Source: Micromonospora sp. U21
GTDB lineage: Bacteria; Actinomycetota; Actinomycetes; Mycobacteriales; Micromonosporaceae
NCBI RefSeq assembly: GCF_018070045.1
Contig: NZ_JAGPYK010000008.1
Span: forward strand, 124,001-188,000
Length of the DNA stretch: 64,000 bases
Direction: 5' to 3'
Both the position numbers and the translations under genes were made by a program. Positions 51,297-60,541 of the stretch are shown here, one piece after another. The notes under the pieces were generated by a model. It was not told the origin of the DNA. It did no database searches and saw only the letters and a program-made list of their open reading frames with translations. The number at the start of each line of letters is the position of its first letter. Within the stretch, counting starts at the first letter, position 1.

Positions 51297-51980
51297 ATGT
51301 CGCCGATGTCGAGTGGATCATCGCAAGAGGCCGCGCAAGAGGCCGCGGTGGCCGTACAGGAGGAGTTGCGGCCGCTGGTCGACCTGGTTGGGCCCGGGCC
51401 GGCCGCGCCCGCCACGGTGGCTGGCCTGGACGTCGCGTACGCGAAGAGCGGCGACCTCCTCGCGGCGGCCGTGACGGTGCTGGACGCCCGGACGCTGGCC
51501 GTGGTGGATTCCGCGGTCAGCGTGGGCCGGCCCGCGTTCGGCTACGTCCCGGGGCTGTTCGCCTTCCGTGAGCTGCCCGCGTTGCTCGCCGCGCTGGACC
51601 GGCTGACCACCCTCCCGGCCCTGCTGGTCTGCGACGGGCACGGGCTGGCCCATCCGCGCCGGTTCGGGCTCGCCTGTCATCTTGGGGTGGTCACCGGGCT
51701 GCCAGCGATCGGGGTCGGGAAGACGCCGCTGGTCGGCGAGTGGGCTGCGCCGCCTGTCGAGCGGGGTGCCTGGTCGCCACTGCGGGACGGGGGCGACGTC
51801 GTCGGCCGGGTGCTGCGGACGCAGGCCGGGGTGAAGCCCGTCTTCGTCAGCGTCGGGCACCGGATGAGCCTCGCGAACGCGACCGCTCAGGTGCTCGCGC
51901 TGACCCCGCGCCACCGGTTGCCGGAGACCACCCGGACCGCCGACCGGCTCTGCCGGGATGCCCTCGCCGGTGCGGCCTGA
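51297..51980 (+). CDS. nfi: Endonuclease V
   Basis: Repairs deaminated adenine (inosine) in DNA by nicking near the lesion. Conserved blocks are VAGLDVAYAK (first catalytic Asp), PGLFAFRELPALLAAL (catalytic Glu), LLVCDGHGLAHPRRFGLACHLGV (second Asp) and KPVFVSVGHRMSLANAT. The start is uncertain. ATG 51297 is preferred for its ggtggg site; a GTG at 51243 overlaps the previous stop. A 12-base tandem duplication (gcaagaggccgc twice, near 51324) lies in the N-terminal coding region, and the expected DVxxVEW start is read in another frame just before it. Confidence 0.85.
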   Translation: MSPMSSGSSQEAAQEAAVAVQEELRPLVDLVGPGPAAPATVAGLDVAYAKSGDLLAAAVTVLDARTLAVVDSAVSVGRPAFGYVPGLFAFRELPALLAALDRLTTLPALLVCDGHGLAHPRRFGLACHLGVVTGLPAIGVGKTPLVGEWAAPPVERGAWSPLRDGGDVVGRVLRTQAGVKPVFVSVGHRMSLANATAQVLALTPRHRLPETTRTADRLCRDALAGAA

Positions 51981-52143
51981 CCAGCCGGAGGCCGACGCCA
52001 GGAGGCACCCGCAGTAGGTCGGCGGGTCGGGGTCGGAAACCGTAACGCCGCACACATGCGGGCCGCTCTATGACCGGTGGTGGGGGCGGCCCGGTAGTAG
52101 CCTGACCCGCGGACCCCACCCGGGGAGGAACGGTGAGGTGATC

Positions 52144-53220
52144 ATGACGGTACGTCGGCGCGCGGCGCGTCTCGCGACGGTCTGCGGTCTGGTGGGCGGC
52201 CTGGTGGGCGGCCTGGTGATGCTCGGTGCGTCGCCCGCGCTCGCCGACGACGACTCGGTCCGGGTGGGTGCGGCCAGCAGCTTCGCCGCCGGCGGCTCCC
52301 CGCAGGGGGTGAACGTCGCGGTGCGCAAGCGCTCCGACGGGTGCGTCCTGCTGCGTACCGCCCTGGGTCTGCGTCTCTCGGGTCTCCAGCCGGATCAGGT
52401 GACGGTGCATGTCAACGCGGGCGGGCGCTGGTTCCCGGTGCCCGTGTCCGGTGGTGGCGGCAGCGCGGTGACCGGGCAGACCTCGCCGGCGAAGCCGACC
52501 CTGTGCAAGGGCAAGGGCATCACCGTGCGGTACCGGGTGGCGTTCGCCGCCGGCGCGCCGGCTGGGCGGCTCGCGGTGACCGGCGTGGCGCTCAACGCGA
52601 CCGGCCAGGAGTTGGGTCGGGGTTCCGACTCGTCGAAGGTGACCAGCCGGGCCTCCGCGTCGCCCACCCCGACGCCGTCGAAGAAGCCGTCGCCCACCCC
52701 GAGCGTGACCACCGGGGCCGCCCCGCCCGCCGACGCGGTGAACGAGGCCGCGCTGGGTGGCGTGTCCGGCGCGCCCGACACCACGGCGACCGCGGCCGAA
52801 TCGTCCGGCGGCTCACCGGTGATGTTCTTCGGCATCGCGATGGTGGCGGTCGGGCTGCTGCTCATCGTGCTGCTGTTCCGCCGCTCGCGTCAGGACCGGA
52901 AGCCGGCCGACGAGCTGTCCGGGCCGCTACCGGGAAACTCCGGCGGCACCACCTACCGCTCCGGGGGTGGGTCGCCGGCCGCGCCCGGTGCCCCCGGCCC
53001 GGTGTACGGGCAGCAGCAGCCGCCCGGTGGCTACGGCGCGGTGCCGGCTCCCCGGCCCGCAACCGGTGGCGTCTACGGCGCCCGGCCGGACGGGCCCGCG
53101 TCGCCGCCCGACGCGACGCAGGCCATGCCGGGCACTCCGGGTGGCCGGTCGGGGCCCGACGACCCGCCCGCCGCCGCTGGCGGCGACCACACCGTGTTCA
53201 TGCCTCGGCTCCCCGGCTGA
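52144..53220 (+). CDS. Membrane-anchored exported protein with Pro-rich tail
   Basis: A 358-residue type I membrane protein. A signal peptide (LVGGLVGGLVMLGASPALADD) leads to a roughly 150-residue extracellular beta-rich domain, a Ser/Thr/Pro stalk (SPTPTPSKKPSPTPS), a transmembrane helix (VMFFGIAMVAVGLLLIVLLF) and a cytosolic Gly/Pro tail with PPDATQAMPG and the end DHTVFMPRLPG. No family is recognised. It lies immediately upstream of manB in what looks like the conserved envelope block. Confidence 0.75.
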   Translation: MTVRRRAARLATVCGLVGGLVGGLVMLGASPALADDDSVRVGAASSFAAGGSPQGVNVAVRKRSDGCVLLRTALGLRLSGLQPDQVTVHVNAGGRWFPVPVSGGGGSAVTGQTSPAKPTLCKGKGITVRYRVAFAAGAPAGRLAVTGVALNATGQELGRGSDSSKVTSRASASPTPTPSKKPSPTPSVTTGAAPPADAVNEAALGGVSGAPDTTATAAESSGGSPVMFFGIAMVAVGLLLIVLLFRRSRQDRKPADELSGPLPGNSGGTTYRSGGGSPAAPGAPGPVYGQQQPPGGYGAVPAPRPATGGVYGARPDGPASPPDATQAMPGTPGGRSGPDDPPAAAGGDHTVFMPRLPG

Positions 53221-53288
53221 GCGGGGCTCGACCCTGACCCTCCGATACGCTCAGGTCCGGTGAAACCTGCGGCCAAGGAGCGGTACCT

Positions 53289-54674
53289 GTGTCTGATCTG
53301 TCCCAGATCGTGAAGGCGTACGACGTCCGAGGGACGGTGCCGGACCAGTGGGACGAACGGGTCGCCGAAGCGCTCGGAGCCGCATTCACCCAGCTGCTCA
53401 ACAGCACCGACGAGCCGGGCGACGCGGTCGTCATCGGGTACGACATGCGGGCCAGCTCGCCCGGGCTGGCCGCGGCCTTCGCCGCCGGCGTCCGCGCCGA
53501 GGGACGCTCGGTGATCGAGATCGGGCTGGCCTCCACCGACCTGCTCTACTTCGCGTCCGGCTCGCTCGATCTGCCCGGCGCGATGTTCACCGCCAGCCAC
53601 AACCCCGCGCAGTACAACGGCATCAAGATGTGCCGCTCCGGTGCCCGGCCGATCGGTCAGGCCAGCGGTCTGGCGGAGATCCGTGAGCGGGCCCAGGCCC
53701 TGCTGGACTCGGGCGAGGCCCGGCCGGCCGGCGACCCGGTCCGGCCGGCCGAGCGGCGCGACCTGCTGCCCGACTACGCCGCCTACCTGCGCAAGCTGGT
53801 CGACCTCTCCGGCATCCGGCCACTGAAGGTGGTGGTCGACGCCGGTAACGGGATGGGCGGCTTCACCGTCCCCACCGTGCTCGGCGACGCCGCCCTGTCG
53901 GCCCTGCCGCTGCAGATCGTGCCGCTCTACTTCGAGCTGGACGGCACCTTCCCCAACCACGAGGCCAACCCACTGGACCCGGCGAACCTGGTCGACCTCC
54001 AGCGGGCCGTCGTCGAGCACGGCGCCGAGATCGGGCTGGCCTTCGACGGCGACGCGGACCGCTGCTTCGTGGTGGACGAGCGCGGTGAGCCGGTCTCGCC
54101 GTCGGCGATCACCGCCCTGGTCGCCGCACGCGAGCTGGCCAAGCACCCGGGTTCCACCGTGATCCACGGCCTGATCACGTCCAGCGCGGTGCCGGAGATC
54201 ATCCGGGAGCACGGTGGGGAGCCGGTGGTCGCCCGGGTCGGGCACTCCTTCATCAAGGCGGAGATGGCCCGCACCAACGCCGTCTTCGGCGGCGAACACT
54301 CCGCGCACTACTACTTCCGGGACTTCTGGTTCGCCGACACCGGGATGCTCGCCGCGATGCACACGTTGGCCGCGCTCGGCGAGCAGTCGCTGCCGCTGTC
54401 CGTGCTGGCCGGCGAGTACGAGCGCTACATCGCCTCCGGTGAAATCAACTCGACGGTCGTCGACCAGGCGGCGGCGGTGGCCGAGGTGCGGGCCGCGTAC
54501 CCCGAGGCGGCGGTCGACGAGATGGACGGGCTCACCCTGCGTTTTCTCGACGGCGCCTGGTTCAACCTGCGAGCCTCCAACACGGAGCCGCTGCTGCGGC
54601 TCAACGTCGAGGCGCCCACCCGTGAGCGGATGGTCTCGCTCCGGGACGAGGTGCTGGGCCGGGTTCGCCGATAA
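53289..54674 (+). CDS. manB: Phosphomannomutase/phosphoglucomutase
   Basis: Interconverts mannose 6-phosphate and mannose 1-phosphate for GDP-mannose supply. It has 461 residues with all four alpha-phosphohexomutase motifs: TASHNPAQYNGIK (phosphoserine), FDGDADR (Mg), GGEHSAHYYF (sugar) and RASNTEPLLRLNVE (phosphate). GTG start. It works between manA (57193) and manC (3944) of this window. Confidence 0.95.
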   Translation: MSDLSQIVKAYDVRGTVPDQWDERVAEALGAAFTQLLNSTDEPGDAVVIGYDMRASSPGLAAAFAAGVRAEGRSVIEIGLASTDLLYFASGSLDLPGAMFTASHNPAQYNGIKMCRSGARPIGQASGLAEIRERAQALLDSGEARPAGDPVRPAERRDLLPDYAAYLRKLVDLSGIRPLKVVVDAGNGMGGFTVPTVLGDAALSALPLQIVPLYFELDGTFPNHEANPLDPANLVDLQRAVVEHGAEIGLAFDGDADRCFVVDERGEPVSPSAITALVAARELAKHPGSTVIHGLITSSAVPEIIREHGGEPVVARVGHSFIKAEMARTNAVFGGEHSAHYYFRDFWFADTGMLAAMHTLAALGEQSLPLSVLAGEYERYIASGEINSTVVDQAAAVAEVRAAYPEAAVDEMDGLTLRFLDGAWFNLRASNTEPLLRLNVEAPTRERMVSLRDEVLGRVRR

Positions 54675-54735
54675 GATCGCCTGCGCCGGTCGGCACCGCC
54701 GCCGGTGAAGCCGCACACGTGGAAGGAGCCGTGCC

Positions 54736-54921
54736 ATGGCCCTGGATCCGCAGTTGCTCGAGATTCTCGCCTGTCCGGACACGCATCACGCCCCGCTCAC
54801 CTACGACGCCGAGGCGCAGACGCTGACCTGCACGGAGTGCGGCCGGATCTTCGAGGTCCGCGACGACGTGCCGGTGCTGCTGCTCGACGAGGCGCGCGGC
54901 GGCCCCGGACAGCCGTCATGA
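54736..54921 (+). CDS. Trm112-family small protein
   Basis: A 61-residue protein (MALDPQLLEILACPDTHHAPLTYD...LTCTECGRIFEVRDDVPVLL). The typical Trm112 fold keeps C-P...C-x2-C-G, but the first pair is reduced to a single cysteine here (CPDTHH), so zinc binding may be weakened. In actinobacteria it regularly lies between manB and the SIS gene. Its stop overlaps the SIS start (ATGA). Confidence 0.88.
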   Translation: MALDPQLLEILACPDTHHAPLTYDAEAQTLTCTECGRIFEVRDDVPVLLLDEARGGPGQPS

Positions 54922-56114
54922 TCGACGGTACGGCCGGGGTCAGCGGACGTCGCGACGCCGACGAAGGCCTGCTCGACAGCCCGGAGGCGCTGGCCGAGCA
55001 CGACCCGGGCGGCATGCTCCGGCACACCGCCTCGGCCGGCGCGCAGGTCCGCGAGTCGGCCGCGCTGGCCGCCGAGGCGAACCTGGCGGTGCTCGCCGAC
55101 GACGGGCGGCCCCGTGCCGTGGTGATCGCCGGCATCGGCACCGCCGGGCGTACCGGGGACGTGCTGGCCACGGTCGCCGGGCCGCGCTGCCCGGTCCCGG
55201 TCATCGCGCACCGCAGCGCCGGCGTACCCGGTTGGGTTGGCGCTGCCGACGTGGTCATCGCGGTCAGCGCGTCCGGTCGTAGCCCGGAGGCGCTCGGCGC
55301 CGCCGAGGCGGCGCACCGGCGTGGCGCCCGGCTGGTCGCGGTCGGTGCCCCCGACTCGCAGTTACAGTCGGTCGCCGAGCGGGCCCGGGCGCCGTTCATC
55401 CCGGTGCCCCGGCGCGCCCCGGCCCGGGCCAGCCTCTGGGCGCTCACCGTGCCCGTTCTGCTCGCCGCCCGTTCCCTCGGGCTGGTGAAGGTCAACGAGG
55501 CGGACCTGGCGGAGACCGCGGCCCGGCTCGACGCGGACGCCGACCGCTGCCGGTCCACCGCGGAGTCCTTCGTCAACCCGGCGAAGTCACTGGCCCTGGG
55601 CCTGGCCGGCTCGGTACCGATCGTCTGGGGCTCGTCCCCGCTGGCCACCGTGGCGGCCCGCCGGTTCGGTGACACCCTGTCGGCGAACGCCCGCTACCCG
55701 GTGGTCACCGGGGCGCTCGGCGAGGCCGGCCGGGGCCGGGTCGGGCTGCTGGACGGCGTCTTCGGTGGCCTGGCCGAGGGGGAGCGGGACATCTTCGCCG
55801 ATCGCGCGGAGGACGACGGCGAGGGGACCCGGCTGCGGCTGGTGCTGCTGCGCGACGGCGGGCTCAATGCCGAGGACGACACGGATGAGCCGCTGGCGGT
55901 CGAGGAGCGCCGCGCGGACGCGGTGCAGACCCTCGCCGAGCGCCGCGGTGTCCGCTGCGACGTGGTGACCGCCGAGGGTGGATCCGCGCTGGAGCGGCTG
56001 GCCTCGCTGATCGCCGTACCGGACTTCGCTTCGATCTACCTTGCCCTGGCCCACGGGCTGGACCCGATGGCGGTACCGGCCATCACCGAGATGAAGGAGC
56101 TGTCGAACCAGTGA
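54918..56114 (+). CDS. SIS-domain protein, phosphosugar isomerase-like
   Basis: A 398-residue protein of the bifunctional phosphoglucose/phosphomannose isomerase-like family. Two SIS halves are visible: VVIAGIGTAGRTGDVLA...VVIAVSASGRSPEAL near residues 65-125, and VPIVWGSSPLATVAARRFGDTL in the second half. The conserved position between the Trm112-type gene and manA links it to mannose metabolism, but isomerase activity has not been shown for this group. It is coupled to the preceding gene by a 4-base overlap. Confidence 0.85.
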   Translation: MIDGTAGVSGRRDADEGLLDSPEALAEHDPGGMLRHTASAGAQVRESAALAAEANLAVLADDGRPRAVVIAGIGTAGRTGDVLATVAGPRCPVPVIAHRSAGVPGWVGAADVVIAVSASGRSPEALGAAEAAHRRGARLVAVGAPDSQLQSVAERARAPFIPVPRRAPARASLWALTVPVLLAARSLGLVKVNEADLAETAARLDADADRCRSTAESFVNPAKSLALGLAGSVPIVWGSSPLATVAARRFGDTLSANARYPVVTGALGEAGRGRVGLLDGVFGGLAEGERDIFADRAEDDGEGTRLRLVLLRDGGLNAEDDTDEPLAVEERRADAVQTLAERRGVRCDVVTAEGGSALERLASLIAVPDFASIYLALAHGLDPMAVPAITEMKELSNQ

Positions 56115-56181
56115 ACGAGCGCAGTGGGCGGCGGATCACCGTCGAGCCGGGCGGTGCCGCGCGGCGAAGCGGAGCGGTGGC

Positions 56182-57189
56182 GTGAGCGCCAACGGCGGTA
56201 CGAAGGCGATCGTCGCGGCTCTACTGGCCAACGTCGGCATCGCCGTCACCAAGTTCATCGCGTTCATCCTGACCGGCTCGTCGTCGATGCTGGCCGAGGC
56301 GATCCACTCGGTCGCCGACTCCGGCAACCAGGGCCTGTTGCTGCTCGGCGGCAAGCGCGCCAAGCGGGAGGCGACCCCGCAGCACCCGTTCGGGTACGGC
56401 CGGGAGCGCTACATCTACGCGTTCATCGTGTCCATCGTGCTGTTCAGCGTCGGTGGCCTGTTCGCCCTGTACGAGGCCTATCACAAATTCTCGGATCCGC
56501 ACGCGATCACCGAATGGCACTGGGTGCCGGTGGTCGTGCTGGTGTCGGCGATCATCATGGAGACCTTCTCCTTCCGGACCGCCATCAAGGAGTCCAACCT
56601 CGTCCGGGGCAACCAGTCCTGGGTGCACTTCGTCCGCCGGGCCAAGGCGCCGGAGCTGCCGGTGGTGCTGCTGGAGGACCTGGGGGCGCTGGTCGGTCTG
56701 GTCTTCGCGTTGTTCGGCGTCACCATGACGCTGATCACCGGCAACGGCGAGTGGGACGCCGCCGGCACCGCGATGATCGGCATCCTGCTGGTGACCATCG
56801 CCGTCGTGCTGGCCATCGAGACCAAGAGCCTGCTGCTCGGTGAGGGCGCCGAGCAGCACGACCTGGACGCCATCGAGCGGGCGATCACCGACGGCCCCGA
56901 AGTGGAGCGGATCATCCACATGAAGACGCTCTACCTGGGGCCCGAGGAGCTGCTGGTGGCCGCGAAGGTCGGGGTGCGGGCCTGCGAGAGCGCCCAGGAT
57001 CTGGCCCGGGGCATCAACGCCGTGGAGGCGCGGATCCGTGCCGGCGTGCCGATCGCCCGGGTGATCTACCTGGAGCCGGACGTCTACAGCGCCGCCGCCG
57101 CCGAGGCCGGCACCGGTGCCGCGGCCGACACCGCCGTACCGCGTCCCCAGGACGCGTCGGGCGAGGCGACCGGGCGGCCCGGGGGCTGA
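56182..57189 (+). CDS. Cation diffusion facilitator transporter
   Basis: A 335-residue inner-membrane metal exporter with a GTG start. The metal-site motif HSVAD (in AEAIHSVADSGNQGLLLLGGKR) lies in the second helix, followed by HPFGYGRERY and further hydrophobic segments, and a cytosolic C-terminal domain (HDLDAIERAITDGPEVERIIHMKTLYLGPEELLVAAKV) ends in an Ala-rich tail. Zinc or manganese/iron export is the family role; the metal is undetermined. The manA start lies three bases downstream. Confidence 0.9.
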   Translation: MSANGGTKAIVAALLANVGIAVTKFIAFILTGSSSMLAEAIHSVADSGNQGLLLLGGKRAKREATPQHPFGYGRERYIYAFIVSIVLFSVGGLFALYEAYHKFSDPHAITEWHWVPVVVLVSAIIMETFSFRTAIKESNLVRGNQSWVHFVRRAKAPELPVVLLEDLGALVGLVFALFGVTMTLITGNGEWDAAGTAMIGILLVTIAVVLAIETKSLLLGEGAEQHDLDAIERAITDGPEVERIIHMKTLYLGPEELLVAAKVGVRACESAQDLARGINAVEARIRAGVPIARVIYLEPDVYSAAAAEAGTGAAADTAVPRPQDASGEATGRPGG

Positions 57190-57192
57190 CGG

Positions 57193-58356
57193 GTGGAGCT
57201 GCTGTACGGCCCGATCCGGGACTACGCCTGGGGGTCCCGCTCCGCGATCGCCCTGCTGCAGGGGCGGCCGGTGCCCAGTGCCGGCCCGGAGGCGGAGCTG
57301 TGGCTGGGCGCCCACCCGGGCGCCCCGGCGAGCGTGGATCGGGCCGGTCTCCGGGTCAGCCTCTGCGACCTGGTACGCGACGAGCCGGGGCAGTGGCTCG
57401 GCCAGCGGGTGTCCGAGCGCTTCGGCACGCGGCTGCCGTTCCTGCTCAAGGTGCTCGCTGCCGACGCTCCGCTGAGCCTGCAGGCCCACCCGGACGCCGA
57501 ACAGGCCCGGGTGGGCTACGCGGCGGACGCGGGGCGCCCGCCGGGGGAACGCAACTACTCCGACCCGCACCACAAGCCGGAGCTGCTGGTGGCGCTCACC
57601 CCGTTCGAGGCGCTGTGCGGGTTCCGGGACCCGACGGTGTCGGCCGAGGCGCTCGCCGCGTTCGGCGTACCGGCGTTGGCGCCGGTGGTCGCCGCGTTGC
57701 GGACGGGGCCGGTGGGGCTGCGCACGGCTGTGCAGACGCTGCTCGCCTGGCCGGTCGCGGAGCGCGACGAGTTGCTGGGCTCCGTGCTGGCGGCGTCGGC
57801 CGACGGTCCGGACGCGGACCTGGCCCGCCGGCTGGCCGTGGCCTACCCGGGGGACCCGGGCGTGCTGGTCGCGCTGCTCCTGCACCACGTGGGCCTGGCG
57901 CCGGGGGAAGCGATCTGGATGCCCGCCGGCAACCTGCACGCCTACCTGAGCGGCTGCGGAGTGGAGATCATGGCGGCCAGCGACAACGTGTTGCGCGGCG
58001 GGCTGACCCCGAAGCGGATCGACGTCGATGAGCTGCTGCGGGTGCTGCGCTTCGAGGTGCTCGAGGATCCGGTACGTGCCGCTGAGTCGGTCGGGCCGGG
58101 GGTGGACTGCTGGTCGGTGCCGGTGGACGACTTCGCGCTGCACCGGGTGCGGGTCGGGACGGCCGTGCCCTCGGTCACGCTGCCGCTCCCCGGTCCCCGG
58201 GTGGTGCTCTGCGGCGCGGGCTCGGTCACCGTGGACGACGGGGCCGGCGCGCTGACGCTCGCGTCCGGCCAGGCGGCGATCGGCACCGCGGCCGGCGAGC
58301 CGCTGCGGATCAGTGGTGACGGTGAGGCGTACGTGGCCACCGCAGGAGTGGGCTGA
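57193..58356 (+). CDS. manA: Mannose-6-phosphate isomerase, class I
   Basis: Converts fructose 6-phosphate to mannose 6-phosphate. It has 387 residues; zinc-binding elements QAHPD (near 97), HKPELLVALTPFEALCGF and GEAIWMPAGNLHAYLSGCGVEIMAASDNVLRGGLTPK are all present. GTG start three bases after the transporter stop. With manB and manC it completes GDP-mannose synthesis. Confidence 0.95.
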   Translation: MELLYGPIRDYAWGSRSAIALLQGRPVPSAGPEAELWLGAHPGAPASVDRAGLRVSLCDLVRDEPGQWLGQRVSERFGTRLPFLLKVLAADAPLSLQAHPDAEQARVGYAADAGRPPGERNYSDPHHKPELLVALTPFEALCGFRDPTVSAEALAAFGVPALAPVVAALRTGPVGLRTAVQTLLAWPVAERDELLGSVLAASADGPDADLARRLAVAYPGDPGVLVALLLHHVGLAPGEAIWMPAGNLHAYLSGCGVEIMAASDNVLRGGLTPKRIDVDELLRVLRFEVLEDPVRAAESVGPGVDCWSVPVDDFALHRVRVGTAVPSVTLPLPGPRVVLCGAGSVTVDDGAGALTLASGQAAIGTAAGEPLRISGDGEAYVATAGVG

Positions 58357-58399
58357 CGCGCTCGACGCCACGCCGCAAGTCCGACTTTCCCGGAATAGC

Positions 58400-58429
58400 T
58401 TGACGCTGCCCATGCCGAGTGTGACTCTA
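58400..58429 (+). promoter_or_regulatory. Weak candidate promoter of ahcY
   Basis: TTGACG at 58400-58405 is followed after 17-18 bases by gactct/actcta, a poor -10 match. It would give a leader of about 200 bases containing the hairpin at 58492-58545. Only the -35 box is convincing. Confidence 0.3.
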
Positions 58430-58491
58430 TGAGTACGCAGCGTTATCGCGACGACGGTCCGACAACGTGCGGGGAACCAAACCGGGGGGAT

Positions 58492-58545
58492 GCACGGGGC
58501 GGCGGGAGTGGACGGAGTTTCTGTCCATCACCGACCGCCCCGTGC
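58492..58545 (+). ncRNA. Structured 5' leader hairpin of ahcY
   Basis: A perfect 11-base stem (gcacggggcgg at 58492-58502 with ccgccccgtgc at 58535-58545) encloses an inner stem tggac/gtcca (58509-58513 and 58523-58527). It lies about 90 bases before the ahcY start. I could not match it to the known SAH riboswitch consensus, so it may be an unassigned regulatory element or a terminator of the man operon. Confidence 0.4.
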
Positions 58546-58631
58546 GCTGTCCACCGACCGTCCCCCGGGCGCCCGTCACCGGCGCGCGTAAGGTGGAGGG
58601 TCGGCGCAGACATCGTTCGACAGGAGCTTTC

Positions 58632-60131
<1,500 letters not shown>

Positions 60132-60228
60132 TCGACGCTTCCGCACCGGGTCGGCTGTTCGCAGCCGGCCCGGTTCGTCGTCTCCGCACCCGCAGCCACG
60201 CTCGGGCCCGTGCGCCGCGGCCCCGCAC

Positions 60229-60294
60229 GCGTCGATCTAGGGCATATCGTTGTGAGTTGATCTCCTGCAACGACGATATGCCCTAGATCGACGC
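60229..60294. terminator. Very long inverted repeat after ahcY
   Basis: A 21-base perfect pairing (gcgtcgatctagggcatatcg at 60229-60249 with its complement at the right end), extended by a further ttg/caa pair around a 3-base bulge, gives arms 60229-60252 and 60268-60294. It lies between the convergent ahcY and small membrane protein genes and should terminate both. The middle of the stem is rich in A/T, unlike a typical GC terminator of this genome. Confidence 0.75.
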
Positions 60295-60327
60295 GGAGGG
60301 GGTGCGGGGGTGCGGGGGGTGCGGGGG

Positions 60328-60471
60328 TCAGCGGCGGGTGGGGCGGAACCAGGTCCAGATGCACCAGGCCAGCCAGCCGAGCGACACGACGGTGGCCAGT
60401 GGCCGCAGGCGCAGCGCGCTGAGCAGCAGCACCACGGCCAGCACCGTCAGCCACGGCAGGAGTCCCTTCAC
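60328..60471 (-). CDS. Small membrane protein
   Basis: A 47-residue protein with GTG start (VKGLLPWLTVLAVVLLLSAL, then a second hydrophobic part VVSLGWLAWCIWTWFRPTRR) and an aagga site eight bases upstream. The two hydrophobic segments suggest a membrane hairpin. Function unknown. Confidence 0.55.
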   Translation of the reverse strand: MKGLLPWLTVLAVVLLLSALRLRPLATVVSLGWLAWCIWTWFRPTRR

Positions 60472-60541
60472 AGCGGGGATCCTTTCACAGCGCGATCGCG
60501 GGCGGCTGATCGTCGGCCGGCGGAGGGCCGTTGAGCAGGCC

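Noticed and set aside
58357..58631. Known SAH riboswitch upstream of ahcY
   Set aside because: The conserved core of that riboswitch could not be recognised by eye; only an unassigned hairpin is reported.
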